Assembly (NCBI GenBank): GCA_965242485.1
Contig: CBDESM010000003.1
Coordinates: 1,984,001-2,048,000 of the forward strand
Length of the DNA: 64,000 bases
Source: CBDESM01 sp965242485
Lineage (GTDB): Bacteria > Chloroflexota > Dehalococcoidia > Bin125
Direction of reading: 5' to 3'
The position numbers were made by a program, and so were the translations under genes. The notes beneath the pieces were generated by a model that saw nothing but the letters and a program-made list of their open reading frames with translations, was not told where the DNA came from and did no database searches. Positions 1 through 8,035 of this stretch are shown here, one piece after another (position 1 is the first letter of the stretch; each line of letters starts with the position of its first letter).

Positions 1-472
1 CCGGCCCCCGCTCCCGCAACACCGCGCAAGCCTCCCGATCAAACGACCACAGCCAAGTCCAAGGCACCGCATCGAACCGCGCCACCTCCCCCAAAACCGC
101 CTCCGCCAACGCCTCGACGTCAGCACCCGCCGACACCTTCAGCTCGATCACCAGCACCCCCCGCCCATCCACCAAATCAAGCGCTTCAGATAGGGTCGGA
201 ACATAATCGCCGGGCCCGATCTCCATCTGGTGGAGCGCCCCAGAATCCAGCTCCGCGACATAACCCTCCCCCGAAGTCGTCCGGCTAACCGAAGCATCAT
301 GCATCAGCACAGGCACCCCGTCCGCCGCCAGCTGCACATCGATCTCCACCCCGTCCGCCCCCAGCTCCAGCCCCTTCCGAATCCCGCTCAGCGAATTCTC
401 CGGCGCATGCCCCATCGCCGTCCGATGCGCGATCGCCAGCGCCCGCCCGCTACCATCCCCCGCGCTGCTCAT
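1..472 (-). CDS. Glycerophosphodiester phosphodiesterase, partial (3' end outside window)
   Basis: The frame opens at ATG 472 and runs off the left edge without a stop, so about 157 residues are visible. They carry the GDPD barrel signature: H16-R17, PENS at residues 24-27, E43 and D45 in VEIDVQLAADG, and H58-D59. These are the expected catalytic His residues and metal-binding acidic residues. The family hydrolyses glycerophosphodiesters to glycerol 3-phosphate and an alcohol. No signal peptide is visible, so a cytoplasmic enzyme is likely. It is divergent from the methyltransferase at 495, 22 bases away. A TAGCCT box at 479-484 lies 6 bases before the ATG, which suggests a leaderless mRNA. 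Codons end mostly in G, matching the C-rich plus strand here. Confidence 0.85.
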   Translation of the reverse strand, partial: MSSAGDGSGRALAIAHRTAMGHAPENSLSGIRKGLELGADGVEIDVQLAADGVPVLMHDASVSRTTSGEGYVAELDSGALHQMEIGPGDYVPTLSEALDLVDGRGVLVIELKVSAGADVEALAEAVLGEVARFDAVPWTWLWSFDREACAVLRERGP

Positions 473-494
473 CCGCCGAGGCTACCCCAACCCC

Positions 495-1286
495 ATGGAC
501 CCTGCCGAAATCCAACGCCGCTTCGACGCCGCCGCACGCCGCGACGCGAACGCCCACGCACCCTTCCTCGGCGAAGCCGCCGCCCTCCTCCTCGATCGCC
601 TCGCCGGCCTCCCCGGTGACGCCCCCGCCCTCCTCGACCTCGGCACCGGTGCCGGCGACATGATCGCCCTCGCCTCCCCCAAGCTCCGCGGCGGCGAAGC
701 CATCGGCGTCGACCTCTCCCAAGTCAACCTCGAAATCGCCAGAACACGCTTCCGCGACGCACCCTTCCGCTCCCGCTTCCTCCACCAAAACGCCGTCGCC
801 GTCGACCTCCCCGACCAATCCGCCGACGCCGTCTCCCTCAACTTCCTCCTCCCCTACGCCGACGACCCCCTCCGCATCCTCCGCGAAGCCGCACGCATCG
901 CCCGCTCCGGCGCACCCATCGCCGCCTCCGCCGCCGCCCGCCCCTTCCTCGGCCAACCCTGGGACAGGCTCCTCGCCGCCATCCGCCGCCGCAACGCCGA
1001 ACCCCCCGACGTCAACGACCGCTTCACCCACCGCAGCCTCGCCGAAATCGCCCTCTTCGCCGACCTCCGCAACGTCATCATCCAGGAAATCCAACGCGAA
1101 TTCTGGTGGCCCACCCCGGGCTCCTGGCTCCAAATGCTCCGCGCACTCGGCCTCATCCCCGCCTGGGACGACCAAATCGAGCACGGCATCTCCCAAACCG
1201 TCGCCGCAGACGACCGCATCGTCGACCCCGACGGCCAAGTCCGCTGCCGCATGACCCTCCTCATCCTCTCCGCCAACGCCCCCTGA
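495..1286 (+). CDS. Class I SAM-dependent methyltransferase
   Basis: The 263-residue protein has the Rossmann motif I LLDLGTGAGD at residues 46-55, followed by an acidic strand end in GVDLSQVNLEIA (motif II region) and a DLPDQSADAVSLNFLLPY segment that fits motif IV. It is therefore a class I methyltransferase. The C-terminal half, with its Trp-rich stretch, gives no substrate clue that I recognise. It starts 22 bases from the divergent phosphodiesterase gene; TACCCC just upstream is a weak promoter box. Almost every third codon position is C, which is typical of this part of the window. Substrate unknown: small molecule, quinone or lipid are all possible. Confidence 0.8.
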   Translation: MDPAEIQRRFDAAARRDANAHAPFLGEAAALLLDRLAGLPGDAPALLDLGTGAGDMIALASPKLRGGEAIGVDLSQVNLEIARTRFRDAPFRSRFLHQNAVAVDLPDQSADAVSLNFLLPYADDPLRILREAARIARSGAPIAASAAARPFLGQPWDRLLAAIRRRNAEPPDVNDRFTHRSLAEIALFADLRNVIIQEIQREFWWPTPGSWLQMLRALGLIPAWDDQIEHGISQTVAADDRIVDPDGQVRCRMTLLILSANAP

Positions 1287-1348
1287 CCGTTCCGCAGCCG
1301 CGTCCTACACTGCCCCCGCGCCGCAACCGCGCACACGAGGAGCCATCA

Positions 1349-1882
1349 ATGCCCGACCATGTCCCCGCCGCCGAACTGCTCGCCAAATTCACCGACCGCG
1401 CACTCCGCTGGACCGCCCAATCCATGCAGGACCTCACCCAGGACGAAGTCCACTTCCGCACCCACGAAGGCCAAAACTGCATCGGCTTCGAGGCTTGGCA
1501 CATCGCCCGCACCGCAGACAACCTCATCCACTTCGCCTTCGAACGCGAAAAGCCCGTCTGGCTCCAAAAAAACCTCCACGAAACCTGGGGCCTCCCCAAG
1601 GTCGACCAAGGCACCGGCACCGAATACGGCGAAGTCAGCGAATGGGTCTTCCCACAAGGCGCGGACATCGCCCAATACACCAACGACGTCGCCGACGTCA
1701 TCGTTCCCCGCATCGCCGAAATGTCCGACGAATACCTCCGCTCCATCACCCGCATCGTCCCCCAAGGCGAACTCGCCAAATGGGAGATCATCGGCCAAGT
1801 CATCATCAACCACTCCAACAACCACCTCGGCCAAATCAACGTCGGCCGCTCCATGCAGGGCAAAGAAGGCCTCGGCTTCTAG
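1349..1882 (+). CDS. DinB-like four-helix-bundle protein
   Basis: The protein has 177 residues. The start is ATG 1349, preceded by a good Shine-Dalgarno (GAGGAG, 8 bases upstream), with TACACT further upstream as a plausible -10 box. Three His residues fit the metal-binding arrangement of DinB_2 proteins: H51 in EAWH, then H155 and H159 in NHSNNH. The family holds putative metal-dependent thiol transferases and stress proteins of mostly unknown substrate. A second DinB-like protein with the same His spacing lies at 38232-38756. The amidase start follows after about 30 bases, so the two may be co-transcribed. Confidence 0.7.
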   Translation: MPDHVPAAELLAKFTDRALRWTAQSMQDLTQDEVHFRTHEGQNCIGFEAWHIARTADNLIHFAFEREKPVWLQKNLHETWGLPKVDQGTGTEYGEVSEWVFPQGADIAQYTNDVADVIVPRIAEMSDEYLRSITRIVPQGELAKWEIIGQVIINHSNNHLGQINVGRSMQGKEGLGF

Positions 1883-1914
1883 CCGCCCGGTCCCGCCCAG
1901 CCCGGGCCGGCCCG

Positions 1915-3222
1915 GTGTCCGACCTCGTCGCCCCCCTCTCCCTCGTCGGGCAAACCGCCTGCGTCCGCGACGGCCGCTCCTCCCTCGACGACGAAATCAA
2001 CGCCGCCCTCCAGCGGCTCGACGCCGTCAACGGCCGAATCCGCGCCGTCCTCCCCGACCCCCGCCGCCGCGAGCGCCTCGCCTCCGAAGCCGCAGCCCTC
2101 CAAGCTGAACACCCCGCCGCAGCCGACCGCCCGCCGCTCTACGGCGCGACCGTCCTCATCAAGGACATCATCAACGTCGACCGTATGCCCACCCGCGCCG
2201 GCTCCGCCGTCCCGCCCGAATCCTTCAGCGGACGCGAAGCCGGCGTCGTCGCCCGCCTCCGCAACGCCGGCGCCCTGATCATCGGCAAAACCGTCACCAC
2301 CGAATTCGCCTACTTCGCACCCGGCGCGACCGCCAACCCCCATGATCTCGAGCGCACGCCCGGCGGCTCCTCCAGCGGATCCGCCGCCGCAGTCGCCGCC
2401 GGCATCGCCCCCCTCGCCCTCGGCTCCCAAACCGTCGGCTCCGTAATCCGCCCCGCCGCCTTCTGCGGCGTCGTCGGCCTCAAGCCCTCCTTCGACCGCA
2501 TCCCTACCGACGGCGTCCTCATGTACTCCCCCTCCGTCGACCACCTCGGCTTCTTCGTCCGCTCCGTCCAAGACGCCATCCTCGCTGCCAAAACCCTCCT
2601 CACCGGCTGGCGCGAAGGCGAAGACGCCGAAGCCCCTCCGCCCAAAATCGGCATCCCCGTCGGCCCCTACCTCGACCAAGCCGGCAAACCCATCCGCAAC
2701 GCCCTCGCCCGAGCCGCCGACAAGCTCCGCCAAGCCGGCCTCCAAGTCGCCGAAACCCCCGCACTGCACGACATCGAAACCATCAACACCCGCCACCGCG
2801 CCCTCACCACCCGCGAATTTGCCGAACAACACGAAGAACGCTACGCCCGCTACGGCGCGATGTTCCGCCCCGAATCCGCACAACTCCTCCTCGCCGGCCG
2901 CCAAATCTCCGACGCCGACCTCGAAGCCGGCCGCGCCGGCCGCATCCAGCTCCGCCAGCGCCTCCACGAATCCATGGACCGCTCCCGCATCGACGCCTGG
3001 CTCTCCCCCGCCGCCCTCGGCCCCGCCCCCAAAGGCCTCCACTCGACGGGCAACCCAATCATGAACCTCCCCTGGACCCACGCCGGCATGCCCGTCATCA
3101 ACATCCCATTGCCCGCCGCAAACCGCCGCCGCCTCCCCCTAGGCCTCCAACTAACAGGCCGCTTCGGCCACGACGAAACCCTCCTAGCCCAAGCCCTCCA
3201 AATCGAATCCGCCCTCCAATGA
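1915..3222 (+). CDS. Amidase signature family hydrolase
   Basis: 435 residues from a GTG start; the first 25 residues are the least certain. The amidase Ser-cisSer-Lys triad can be read: K83 in VLIKDIINV, the cis-Ser in the GGSSSGSAAAVAAG block near residues 150-163, and the nucleophile S176 in SQTVGSVIRPAA. The family cleaves C-N amide bonds. GatA identity is unlikely because no gatB or gatC is nearby. The stop overlaps the ATG of the downstream nuclease-like gene (ATGA), so translation may be coupled. Codon third positions are almost all C, unlike that downstream gene. A second amidase is at 32017-33447. Confidence 0.85.
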   Translation: MSDLVAPLSLVGQTACVRDGRSSLDDEINAALQRLDAVNGRIRAVLPDPRRRERLASEAAALQAEHPAAADRPPLYGATVLIKDIINVDRMPTRAGSAVPPESFSGREAGVVARLRNAGALIIGKTVTTEFAYFAPGATANPHDLERTPGGSSSGSAAAVAAGIAPLALGSQTVGSVIRPAAFCGVVGLKPSFDRIPTDGVLMYSPSVDHLGFFVRSVQDAILAAKTLLTGWREGEDAEAPPPKIGIPVGPYLDQAGKPIRNALARAADKLRQAGLQVAETPALHDIETINTRHRALTTREFAEQHEERYARYGAMFRPESAQLLLAGRQISDADLEAGRAGRIQLRQRLHESMDRSRIDAWLSPAALGPAPKGLHSTGNPIMNLPWTHAGMPVINIPLPAANRRRLPLGLQLTGRFGHDETLLAQALQIESALQ

Positions 3223-4337
3223 CATCGGCCCCCAGCACTGCCGCAACTTCCCTCAAGATCGAATACGAGCAGCAGCTCCAAAGCTGGCTCGCAAGCACGC
3301 CGGAAGAGCTCGAAACAGGCCTGTGGATCATCGGATACGAGTTTCCGATCGGAGCGAACTTCGCCGATTTGCTGGCAGTCGACCGCACGGGTCGTCTCGT
3401 GGTGATCGAGGTGAAGCGCGCCAACGCGACACGCGAAGCGGTCGGCCAAGCCCTTGACTACGCCTCCGCGCTCGATCTCATGCACACCAGCGAGATCGCG
3501 CGGACCGTCGAGGCACAGGCAGCCCGGCCTGAGTTCCCCCCGGTGATCGACTTCATGAGGGAACACGCCTCCCGCTTTCCGGGGAGTGAGCCGCCTCCGC
3601 TGACCCCGACCAGAATCCTTCTCGCCGCCACCTCCGAGTCGGCGAGCACCACGCGCATCCTCTCGTACCTCCGTGAGCGCGGAGTGGAAGTCGAAGGCGT
3701 CGTGTTCGAGGGCATTTTCACCCCAAAAGGCAAGCGCACTTATCAGAGGCGGCGAACTTCCCATGCGAGCGCTCAGGCGTCGGACCGCGAACCTGGTCCT
3801 CATGACGCCGACGGCCATCACCACGCTCCCGAGCCGTGCAGGGCCAAGTTCCCCAAGGCCGGCACGAAGGCGCGAGACAAGATCGAAGAAGTTCACCAGC
3901 GGGCCGCGATGTATCTCGGCGCTGATCTGTTCCGCGAGATCCACTGCACTCTTCTGCATGCGTTCCCACAGGCTGGTGAGGAAGCGCGCCGTGAGCGCGA
4001 CTCATATGGCCAGCTCTCTTGTGGAATCGGCGTGAACATGCCGGCCACAGCCGCCGATGACCAACGCAGCAGGCTCGATTACTTCTCCCTGCGAATGTAT
4101 CCGGATGATCGTCCGGGCCATGTCCGCTTGCAGTTCTTTGACGGAGCCGCCCGTCGCGTCGGCACGTCCGAGCATTTACTGGAGAGCCTGCCCGAGTTCG
4201 ACTCCTATGGCGGCCGCAACCGTGGCGCTATCGATGGTTGCGATGTCTGGTTCACCGAAGAGACTTGGCCGGATCACCGCGCGCAACTCGAAGAGGTCCT
4301 TCGCGCCATCAACGAGACATGGGAAACGGAGCGGTAA
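3219..4337 (+). CDS. PD-(D/E)XK nuclease-like protein (DUF91/NucS-type core), module 1
   Basis: 372 residues. The N-terminal part has a restriction-nuclease-like core: D50 in NFADLLAVD, E64 and K66 in VVIEVKR, and a following helix with Q77 in GQALDYASAL, the D-ExK-Q order of DUF91/NucS-like nucleases. Residues from about 180 to the end form a second domain that I do not recognise. Its ATG overlaps the amidase stop. It is followed on the same strand, 93 bases later, by a ParB-like gene. Base use is unlike its neighbours: the sampled stretch at 3301-3360 has more G than C in a region that is otherwise strongly C-rich, so recent acquisition is likely. A related protein precedes the second ParB-like gene (40552-41601). 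Function in repair or defence is inference. Confidence 0.7.
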   Translation: MTSAPSTAATSLKIEYEQQLQSWLASTPEELETGLWIIGYEFPIGANFADLLAVDRTGRLVVIEVKRANATREAVGQALDYASALDLMHTSEIARTVEAQAARPEFPPVIDFMREHASRFPGSEPPPLTPTRILLAATSESASTTRILSYLRERGVEVEGVVFEGIFTPKGKRTYQRRRTSHASAQASDREPGPHDADGHHHAPEPCRAKFPKAGTKARDKIEEVHQRAAMYLGADLFREIHCTLLHAFPQAGEEARRERDSYGQLSCGIGVNMPATAADDQRSRLDYFSLRMYPDDRPGHVRLQFFDGAARRVGTSEHLLESLPEFDSYGGRNRGAIDGCDVWFTEETWPDHRAQLEEVLRAINETWETER

Positions 4338-4375
4338 GCCGGCAGGTCCCAATGACTGCACTTGAGCCCAGCCCG

Positions 4376-4440
4376 CCTCTGTAAACCCCGACACACTCCA
4401 TCTGCATCCAATCGCTCTATCATTGAACCTATGTGCGAAC
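4376..4440 (+). promoter_or_regulatory. Conserved ParB-gene promoter block, copy 1 (leaderless)
   Basis: These 65 bases match the block in front of the second ParB-like gene (40375-40439, minus strand) at 54 of 65 positions with no gap. Conserved parts are CCTCTGTAAACC, CGACACAC, CCAATCGC, CTATCAT and the start region. TATCAT at 4418-4423 fits a -10 box and lies 7 bases before the ATG at 4431, so transcription would begin at or next to the start codon. No Shine-Dalgarno is present. The CTGTAAACC part could be a -35 or an operator. Confidence 0.6.
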
Positions 4441-5909
4441 AACCGCAGCCCGGCGACCTCCGCCTCGTCTACGCCGACCCGCACGACCTCATCGTCCCTC
4501 CCGGACACCCCCGCGCGGACCACGACGACTACCCCGTCGACTCCTTCGAGCACCCCCGCCACCAGCTCTACCGCTCCGTCCAGCAGTTCGGCATCCTCCA
4601 GCCCATCCTCGCACGCCAAACCGACATCGGCCTCGAAATCATCTCCGGCAGGCGCCGGCGCACCGCCGCCATCCACGCCCAACTCGACCGCGTCCCCGTC
4701 CTCATCACCGACCGCGATGACGCCGACGACCTCACCCTCAACCTCGCCGAAAACCTCGCCCGCCAACCACTCAACCCCGTCGAACAAGCCCAAGCCTTCG
4801 ACCGCATCGGCGCAGACCGCTCCGCCCGCCAATTCTCCATCGACCCCAGAAAAATCGCCGAATCCCGCAGCCTCCTCGGCCTCGACTCCTACGTCCTGCA
4901 GCTCATCGCCGACGGCAAACTGACCCCCGACGCCGCCCGCGAACTCCGCCACGCAGACCCCGAACACCAACTCGAACTCGCCCACCGCGCCGCCGCCGAA
5001 GACATGGACGCCCACGCCGTCTTCCACGAAGCCCCCTATTACACCAACAAAATCAAGGCCCAGCGCGAAGAACTCCGCATCCACGGCCAAGAACTGATCG
5101 ACGCCATCAACGAAATCCTCGAAGCCAAGCGCGCCCGCCTCGTTCTCCGCCGCACCGCTCCCAAAGGCACCATCTTCCTCGATCTCCGCACCCCCGAAGA
5201 AGCCTTCGCCTTCGCCCGCCGCCTCGGCGGCGAAACCGTCCCCGATCCCCCCACAATCCTCCGCGCACGCCCCCGCGTCTACCGCAACGACGACCCCTAC
5301 AAGAGACCCGCCTGGACCGACACCTGGCAAGACATCGAAGACCGCCCCGGCGCAAACCGCATCTTCCACTTCGAAGACTTCTTCCTCCCCGACCACTCCC
5401 CCCGCTACGGCCTCCCCGCCCCCGACCAATGGCCTGCCTCCCTGGCCATCGAACCCACTGCCGACCCCCGCCAACGCCTCCCGCCCGCCCTCTCCGACAG
5501 CGACTACCACGCCGACGACAGCGACCTCTACGGCGACGGCAACGACCCAGGCGGGTACCGCAGCCGCGACAACCGGCACGGCGGCCCCATCTATCCCAGC
5601 AGCGCCGACAATCACGCCGCCTCCGCCGCAGACCGCTACACCGGCCGCCCCGTCACCGACGCCGACGAGCAGGACGACTACGCCGGCGTCTACGGCGATG
5701 CCTACGACGAGCACTACGGCCCCGCCGGCCAACACGACGCCCTCTACCCCGGCGACGCCGACAACCACGCCGCCAGCGCCCCCTACCCCCATCCCCCCGT
5801 CGGACGCCGCGGCCGCGACTCCGCTGCCCCCGTGCCCGGCCGCGCCGTGGTCGTCCAAATCGACTACGGCTCCCGCTACCGCTCCGCCAACCGCCCCCGC
5901 CGCTCCTAG
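4431..5909 (+). CDS. ParB-like protein with long low-complexity C-terminus, copy 1
   Basis: 492 residues from ATG 4431; I prefer this start to an in-frame TTG at 4362 because the second copy starts at the same point and the bases between look like promoter. ParB/Spo0J boxes are present: GILQPIL (54-60), GRRRRTAA (73-80, the CTP-binding arginine motif), ENLARQPLNPVEQA (107-120), then a helix-turn-helix-like segment to about 175. The second half is not typical of ParB. It holds a conserved domain to about residue 370, then a Tyr/Asp/Gly-rich tail ending in VVQIDYGSRYR plus a short extension. No parA is in the window. It carries the strong local C skew, so it is a long-term resident. DNA binding is inferred from the family. 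Confidence 0.8.
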   Translation: MCEQPQPGDLRLVYADPHDLIVPPGHPRADHDDYPVDSFEHPRHQLYRSVQQFGILQPILARQTDIGLEIISGRRRRTAAIHAQLDRVPVLITDRDDADDLTLNLAENLARQPLNPVEQAQAFDRIGADRSARQFSIDPRKIAESRSLLGLDSYVLQLIADGKLTPDAARELRHADPEHQLELAHRAAAEDMDAHAVFHEAPYYTNKIKAQREELRIHGQELIDAINEILEAKRARLVLRRTAPKGTIFLDLRTPEEAFAFARRLGGETVPDPPTILRARPRVYRNDDPYKRPAWTDTWQDIEDRPGANRIFHFEDFFLPDHSPRYGLPAPDQWPASLAIEPTADPRQRLPPALSDSDYHADDSDLYGDGNDPGGYRSRDNRHGGPIYPSSADNHAASAADRYTGRPVTDADEQDDYAGVYGDAYDEHYGPAGQHDALYPGDADNHAASAPYPHPPVGRRGRDSAAPVPGRAVVVQIDYGSRYRSANRPRRS

Positions 5910-5954
5910 CGCCCCGCCGTGTCTCCCCGCCGCCTCCCGCCGCCCGCGCGAAAG

Positions 5955-6026
5955 TCCCCCCGGGAGGAATCGAACCTCCGCGCACGGTTTAGGAAACCGC
6001 CGCTCTATCCTCTGAGCTACGGGGGG
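5955..6026 (-). tRNA. tRNA-Arg (anticodon CCT)
   Basis: The minus strand folds as a cloverleaf: acceptor stem CCCCCCG/CGGGGGG, D arm GCTC-AGAGGATA-GAGC, anticodon arm with loop TTCCTAA (anticodon CCT), a 4-base variable loop, and T arm GGAGG-TTCGATT-CCTCC. The discriminator base is A, and CCA is not encoded. It reads AGG codons. Its 3' end faces the nuclease/ParB module, which is where integrating elements often insert. Confidence 0.93.
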
Positions 6027-6071
6027 CCGCCCAACCCACGCTACCAGCGCTCCCCCGCGGAGGACCCCGCT

Positions 6072-6320
6072 ATGCCCATCTACGAGTACTACTGCCGCAC
6101 CTGCAACGAAAGCTTCACCCAGCTCCGCCCCATGTCCGCCGCCGCCGAAGGCTCCCAATGCGGCAAGGGCCACCAAGCCGACAAAGTCCTCACCTCCGCC
6201 ATGGTTGCCGTCGCCGGCCAAGCAGCCCCCGGCTTCGACGCCCTTGACGAAACCCCCTCAGCCGGCGCCTGCCCCTGCGGCCGCGGCTCCTGCGGCTGCG
6301 GCGCAAACGCCCTCAACTAA
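6072..6320 (+). CDS. FmdB-family zinc ribbon protein
   Basis: 82 residues. The start follows a GGAGGA Shine-Dalgarno 6 bases upstream. MPIYEYYCRTC (C8, C11) is the classic FmdB/CxxC_CXXC_SSSS opening, with the second metal ligand near C34 in QCGKGHQADK, although the usual second CxxC is reduced here. A Gly/Cys-rich tail (CPCGRGSCGCG) ends the protein. The family is a putative regulatory or structural zinc protein. The stop overlaps the stop of the convergent membrane-protein gene. Confidence 0.8.
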   Translation: MPIYEYYCRTCNESFTQLRPMSAAAEGSQCGKGHQADKVLTSAMVAVAGQAAPGFDALDETPSAGACPCGRGSCGCGANALN

Positions 6321-6985
6321 CCCCGCCGCTTCCGAAACGCCGCCCCCGCAGACAGGCACCCCAGCGACGCAGCCACCGCAACCCCCCCGATCACCAGCGT
6401 CGTCTCAAAGAAAAACCGCTGCGGAAACAGCTGAATCAGCCGATCACGGCTGCTCAACTGCCACAAATCGTTCGTGAAAAACAGCAAATGGAACTGCCGG
6501 AACGCATCATCAAACCCCGCAACCGCCACCACCGCCAACACGACGATCACCCCGACTCCGATCGCCCCCCCAACCATCGCCGCCGCCCCCCACCTCCCCC
6601 CCCGCCGCAAAACCGCCGCAATCAGCACCGCCCCCAGCACCCCCACCGCAACCAAACCAGCCACCCAAGTCCGCTCCATCAGCCGCTTCACATCCACCAT
6701 GTGCTGCACCTCCCGCTCCGAAAAAAACGCCACCTCCCGCCCCCCCGCCGCATACGTCACCCCCAACCGCTCCGAGTCATCCGTCAAATACCCCCGCACC
6801 TCCGCCCCAATCCGCGAAACCTCCTCAGCCGGCAACCCAGTCCGCCCCACCGCATCGAACATCGAAAACCCCCGCTCCCACCACCACGTCGAAGTAGCCG
6901 TGAACCGCACCGCCCCCGAAACTGCCCCAACCAGCACCGCCGCCGCCAGCACCACCCCCAGCACCGGCGTCGCAAAGCGCTCCAT
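6317..6985 (-). CDS. TIGR01906-like (DUF1461) integral membrane protein
   Basis: 222 residues. A first membrane segment at about residues 7-25 is followed by a large extracytoplasmic loop containing FFSEREVQHMVDVKRLM, then three membrane segments. The segment FRQFHLLFFTNDLWQL and the order of segments fit the TIGR01906/DUF1461 family, whose function is poorly known. The ATG at 6985 is 10 bases after a TAGGCT box (6996-7001), so the leader is very short. It is divergent from mazG. Confidence 0.7.
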   Translation of the reverse strand: MERFATPVLGVVLAAAVLVGAVSGAVRFTATSTWWWERGFSMFDAVGRTGLPAEEVSRIGAEVRGYLTDDSERLGVTYAAGGREVAFFSEREVQHMVDVKRLMERTWVAGLVAVGVLGAVLIAAVLRRGGRWGAAAMVGGAIGVGVIVVLAVVAVAGFDDAFRQFHLLFFTNDLWQLSSRDRLIQLFPQRFFFETTLVIGGVAVAASLGCLSAGAAFRKRRG

Positions 6986-7025
6986 AATCGAGCCGAGCCT
7001 ACCCCAGCCAACCCCGGAGCCCCCC

Positions 7026-8015
7026 ATGCCCACGACGACCTCCGACACCCCCGGCGAAATCCAAGCGCTCCGCCGCCCATCCGCCCATCCGATCATCACC
7101 CTGATCGACGCCTCAACCGACGCAACCCCCCAAGGCGCGGTCATCATCGACCTCAACGGCTCCCCTGAACCGCCCCCCATCCTGCGCCACTACCCCCCGC
7201 AGCATCCCGTCCAAGCCATCTCCAACGACGGCCGCCGCACCGAAACCACCATCGCCGCAATCCGCGAATCCATCCCCCCAGCCGCCGCCCGCCTCCTCAT
7301 CCCCGCACTCCCCCCCCACGAGATCCGCCACGACCAGCAAGGCCTCCGCGCCACCATCGACCAACTCCGCGACCCCGACGACGGCTGCCCATGGGACCTG
7401 GCCCAAACCCACCAATCCCTCCGCCCCCACCTGCTCGAAGAAACCTACGAAGTGCTAGACGCCCTGGCCAACGGCTCCCCCGAGCAGCTCTGCGAAGAAC
7501 TCGGCGACCTCCTCATGCAAATCGTCCTCCACGCCAAACTCGCCGAGCAGGACGGCCAATTCACGCTCGACGACGTCGCCGAAGGCATCCGCGCCAAACT
7601 CATCCGCCGCCACCCCCACGTCTTCTCCGGCACCGCCATCGGCGACACCCCCGAACTCATCGAAGGCGCTTGGGAACGCCTCAAAGCCCGCGAGCGCCCC
7701 GAACGCCAATCCGTCCTCGACGGCATCCCCCGCCAAATGCCCGCTCTCGCCCGCGCCCAAACAATCCTCGCCCGCGCCCAACGCAACGGTTTCCGCCGCC
7801 CCCAATCCACCGCAAACGATCTCGGCGAAGCCGCCCTCAACCTGGCGATGCAAGCCCGCGAAGCAGGCCTCAACGCCGAAGACGCCGCCCGCGACGCCCT
7901 CGACGATTTCGAGTCCCGCCTCCGCCGCATCGAGCAAAAGCTCGCCAACTCTGGCCGCAAACTCGCCGATGCCACCCAAGAAGAACTGGAGCAGGAATGG
8001 AACGCCGCATCCTGA
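7026..8015 (+). CDS. mazG: MazG-type nucleoside triphosphate pyrophosphohydrolase with N-terminal extension
   Basis: 329 residues. The MazG domain begins near residue 107 with LRDPDDGCPWDLAQTHQSL, followed by LLEETYEVLDAL and EELGDLLMQIVLHA (EExxE and ExxD metal motifs). A second half carries RHPHVF and the usual WERLK segment. The enzyme hydrolyses NTPs to NMP and PPi and cleans nucleotide pools. The first 105 residues are not part of MazG. In several phyla an N-terminal tetrapyrrole-methylase-like domain (YabN) occurs there, and this may be a shortened relic, but no methylase motif is visible. The chosen ATG lies just after the divergent promoter region. Confidence 0.88.
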   Translation: MPTTTSDTPGEIQALRRPSAHPIITLIDASTDATPQGAVIIDLNGSPEPPPILRHYPPQHPVQAISNDGRRTETTIAAIRESIPPAAARLLIPALPPHEIRHDQQGLRATIDQLRDPDDGCPWDLAQTHQSLRPHLLEETYEVLDALANGSPEQLCEELGDLLMQIVLHAKLAEQDGQFTLDDVAEGIRAKLIRRHPHVFSGTAIGDTPELIEGAWERLKARERPERQSVLDGIPRQMPALARAQTILARAQRNGFRRPQSTANDLGEAALNLAMQAREAGLNAEDAARDALDDFESRLRRIEQKLANSGRKLADATQEELEQEWNAAS

Positions 8016-8035
8016 GAACGCCCGCGCGCGCTCCC

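Noticed and set aside
4362..4430. TTG at 4362 as the start of ParB copy 1
   Set aside because: The added 23 residues would be translated promoter. The second copy shares the DNA block but its frame upstream reads through the inverted repeat.
4176..6221. Long minus-strand frame opposite ParB copy 1, Gly/Val/Ala-rich
   Set aside because: No motif is present, it spans the tRNA gene, and the opposite strand carries a conserved ParB protein.
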